64,000 nucleotides of DNA from VBDM01 sp964430565 (GTDB lineage: Bacteria; Pseudomonadota; Gammaproteobacteria; Burkholderiales; SG8-39): NCBI GenBank assembly GCA_964430565.1, contig CAYSFD010000051.1:124001-188000 (forward strand). Direction: 5' to 3'. This document shows positions 61,846-64,000 of the stretch, in pieces (within the stretch, counting starts at the first letter, position 1; each line of letters starts with the position of its first letter). The translations under genes and the position numbers were made by a program. The notes below the pieces were generated by a model. The model saw only the letters and a program-made list of their open reading frames with translations. It did no database searches and had not been told where the DNA came from.

Positions 61846-63132
61846 CTACAGGACCCTGACTTCAGGGATTGGAACCACGAACTGACCGCCCCACTCGCGG
61901 ATATACGCCATTTGACCCGTAATCTCATCCTTGAGGTTCCAAGGCAGTATGAACACGTAATCCGGCCGAGTCTCGCGAATCTTGTCGGGATCGTAAATGG
62001 GAAGGCGCGTGCCGGGTGTATACCTGCCTTGTTTATGGGGACTACGGTCCACCGTGTAGTCGATGAAATCCTGGCGAATGCCACAGTAGTTCAACAGCGT
62101 GTTTCCTTTTCCAGGCGCGCCATAGCCCACGACCGTCTTGCCGGCGCGCTTGGCGCGGATGAGGAAATCCAGAATTGCACGTTTCGTTTCCTTGACCCGC
62201 TCGGCAAAGGAGGAGTAGGTCTCAATGCGGTTTACACCGTCGTGCAGCTCGCGCTCCCGGAGCTTCGTTGCGCGCTCGCTCAAGGATTTGGCCTTGTCTT
62301 CGGCGTGACGCGCATAGATACGCAGCGATCCCCCGTGAGTCGGCAGTTCCTCGACATCGAACAATGTGAGACCGTGAGCGGCGAACACCTTCTCCACGGA
62401 ATAGAATGACAAATAGGAGAAATGCTCATGATAGATCGTGTCAAACTGGTTCTCTGCGATGAGGCGGAACAGGTGCGGGAATTCCATGGTGATGACGCCG
62501 CCCATGCGAAGCAGCACCTTCATGCCGCCGACGAAGTCATTGATGTCCGGCACATGCGCGAGCACGTTGTTGCCGAGCAGCAGATCGGCGTGCCCGTGTT
62601 CGGCGACGATATGCTTGGCTGTGGCGACGCCAAAGAACTTTGCTAATGTCGGAATTCCTTTCTCGACCGCTACTTTGGCGACGTTCGCGGCTGGCTCGAT
62701 TCCGAGTACGGGAATCCCTTTCTGGACGAAATGCTGCAACAGGTAGCCGTCGTTGCTCGCGATCTCCATGATCTTTTTCGAACGATCGAGACCGAACCGC
62801 GCGCTAACGGCATCCACATAACGCTTGGCATGCGCTACCCAGGAATCAGAGTACGAGGAAAAGTAGGCGTACTCGGTGAATATGTCAGTCGGCGAAACGT
62901 ACTCCTCGAGCTGCACCAAGAAGCAGTCATGGCATAGCCAGACATGGAGCGGATAAAACGGCTCCATGTGATTGAGCTGATGCGGCTCGATATGCGTTTG
63001 GCACAACGGCGACATGCCCAGATCCACGAACGTGTGGCGCAACGCTGCGCCGCAGAAACGGCATGAAGCCCTACCGGCGACAGCAGAGTTCTCATAGCCA
63101 GCATCGTTCCTACCCTTTGTTGCAGTCCGCAT
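61846..63132 (-). CDS. Sugar C-methyltransferase (SAM-dependent, TylC3-like)
   Basis: 428 residues. N-terminal zinc-binding domain with CRFCG and CHDC, a SAM Rossmann domain (KIMEIASNDGYLLQHF) with the conserved YHEHFSY, and a C-terminal C-Methyltransf_14-type domain (VVGYGAPGKGNTLLNYCGI ... YVFILPWNLKDEI). This architecture is that of enzymes adding a C-3 methyl branch to TDP- or CDP-4-keto-6-deoxy sugars. First gene behind a perfect sigma-54 type element, probably leading the operon down to 46.7 kb. Confidence 0.87.
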   Translation of the reverse strand: MRTATKGRNDAGYENSAVAGRASCRFCGAALRHTFVDLGMSPLCQTHIEPHQLNHMEPFYPLHVWLCHDCFLVQLEEYVSPTDIFTEYAYFSSYSDSWVAHAKRYVDAVSARFGLDRSKKIMEIASNDGYLLQHFVQKGIPVLGIEPAANVAKVAVEKGIPTLAKFFGVATAKHIVAEHGHADLLLGNNVLAHVPDINDFVGGMKVLLRMGGVITMEFPHLFRLIAENQFDTIYHEHFSYLSFYSVEKVFAAHGLTLFDVEELPTHGGSLRIYARHAEDKAKSLSERATKLRERELHDGVNRIETYSSFAERVKETKRAILDFLIRAKRAGKTVVGYGAPGKGNTLLNYCGIRQDFIDYTVDRSPHKQGRYTPGTRLPIYDPDKIRETRPDYVFILPWNLKDEITGQMAYIREWGGQFVVPIPEVRVL

Positions 63133-63220
63133 CTATTACCCTCGCAGAAAGGTCACCTTCCAGGGACGCTTGCACCGAAAATCTGGCCGCCGGTATCGGG
63201 ACTCGGCCTCGACTGCTTAC

Positions 63221-63235
63221 GCAAGTCCTGTGCCA
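63221..63235 (-). promoter_or_regulatory. Sigma-54 type promoter of the sugar/glycosyltransferase operon
   Basis: Reverse strand reads TGGCACAGGACTTGC, a perfect match to TGGCAC-N5-TTGC, in the 200-base gap between the deacetylase and C-methyltransferase genes. Predicted start is near 63209, with a leader of about 77 bases to the methyltransferase ATG at 63132. The remaining gap holds no gene. Confidence 0.8.
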
Positions 63236-63332
63236 GCTGGTCATTCGAAAAAACCTAGTAGGCCGTCACCAACCGCGACGAGCAACTCATACCCCAAGAT
63301 CCCGAAAATGGCGTGCTCCGATTCGGGTTGAA

Positions 63333-64000
63333 TCAGCAGATCCTGCCTGTGCTGGAGAGCAGGCCGATCTGAACCAGGCCATCCCTCGCGGTACCGAACT
63401 GGAACTCGCCAAGTAAACGCCGCAACCGCTCCTCGCATTTTCCCAGGTTCGTGTAGTGACGAAACTGCGACAACCAACTCGCAGCAACGCGCGGCTGCGC
63501 CGGATCAATCTCCCATGGGTGCAAATAGAAGATGAATGGTCGCCGTTCGCGGCGGTTGATGGATGCCAATCCCCAACGCGTCAACCAATATGGCAATAGT
63601 CTGAAGTACCCGCCTCCTGCCACGGGCAGCCGGAATCCAAGAATGCTCGCCGTCGCCAATGGCCACTCGACGATGGATTTTCCGGTCGGAGTGGACATTC
63701 GGTGCGGAACCCGCTCGGCGTTCGGGATGCCATAGCGATCATGATGCACAGGAAAAATACTCGAGTCGTAGACGAATCCGAGTTCCGCCAGGATGTCGAG
63801 GGCCCAAAGAGACTCGCGCACTATTGAATAGCTCGCCGCGCGATATCCGAGTACCGCTGACCCGGTAATGTCTTCTAGCAGGTTCTTCGCGCGGAGCGTC
63901 TCCTCGAAGAACTCTTCCGGGGATTGCTCATACACGAGGCGGTGTGAGAAGCCATGGCAGGCGATTTCGTGGCCTCGCGAGGCAATGTCCCTGACCAGTT
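63333..64000 (-). CDS. Polysaccharide deacetylase, XrtA-associated, C-terminal part
   Basis: About 222 residues are in the window; the gene continues beyond the right edge and has no start here. Reading in from the edge, LVRDIASRGHEIACHGFSHR carries the metal-binding His pair of NodB-fold deacetylases, and VLGYRAASYSI and FIFYLHPWEIDPAQPR are the hallmarks of the PEP-CTERM deacetylase family (TIGR03006). It removes N- or O-acetyl groups from the EPS. An exosortase gene is often encoded near this gene in related loci, just outside this window. Confidence 0.88.
   Translation of the reverse strand, partial: LVRDIASRGHEIACHGFSHRLVYEQSPEEFFEETLRAKNLLEDITGSAVLGYRAASYSIVRESLWALDILAELGFVYDSSIFPVHHDRYGIPNAERVPHRMSTPTGKSIVEWPLATASILGFRLPVAGGGYFRLLPYWLTRWGLASINRRERRPFIFYLHPWEIDPAQPRVAASWLSQFRHYTNLGKCEERLRRLLGEFQFGTARDGLVQIGLLSSTGRIC

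Overview
The window looks like about 64 kb of a GC-rich betaproteobacterial chromosome. The left third is an ordinary housekeeping backbone in an order common in that class: mutL/amiC/tsaE, queG, nadE-glnB, trxB, then ftsK-lolA-rarA-serS and a tRNA-Ser. The right two thirds is a large exopolysaccharide (EPS) island of the exosortase A (XrtA/PEP-CTERM) type. No exosortase gene and no protein with a PEP-CTERM tail is visible; the exosortase may lie beyond the right edge.

Layout. 1-16.7 kb: housekeeping genes on both strands, tightly packed. 16.7-17.5 kb: an intergenic zone without convincing genes, holding a 21-bp-period direct repeat and a sigma-54 type promoter. 17.5-24.7 kb: the forward EPS core operon (initiating phosphoglycosyltransferase, export lipoprotein, chain-length determinant, divergent tyrosine-kinase-like protein, outer-membrane barrel, ExeA-like ATPase). 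24.8-39.6 kb and 44.1-46.6 kb: large exported proteins, namely a beta-helix protein, a secreted protein of unknown function, a 1928-residue lipoprotein made of 14 cysteine-bearing repeats plus 14 beta-propeller blades, an SGNH hydrolase, two paralogous G8-domain lipoproteins and a lectin-like lipoprotein. 43.8-39.7 kb (reverse): a compact acyl-carrier cassette (carrier protein, short-chain dehydrogenase, adenylate-forming ligase, left-handed-beta-helix acyltransferase, membrane acyltransferase). 64-46.7 kb (reverse): polysaccharide deacetylase, sugar-nucleotide and C-methyl sugar genes, several glycosyltransferases, FemAB-like protein, asparagine-synthase-like amidotransferase and an O-glycosylation-ligase/polymerase-like protein, many of them recognisable members of XrtA-associated families.

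Working model. The forward operon starts, polymerises and exports a polysaccharide. The reverse clusters supply unusual sugars, glycosidic linkages, deacetylation, amidation and acyl decoration. The exported lipoproteins probably sit on the outer surface and bind or remodel the polymer. The strongest unifying signal is regulatory: three sequences matching the sigma-54 -24/-12 element (TGGCAC-N5-TTGC) stand in front of three separate transcription units: the EPS core (17220-17234, +), the acyl-carrier cassette (43849-43863, -) and the sugar/glycosyltransferase block (63221-63235, -). This suggests one RpoN-dependent regulon controlling core synthesis, sugar supply and a possible acyl decoration system.

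All functional calls are read from the sequence by eye and family knowledge; no database search was run.
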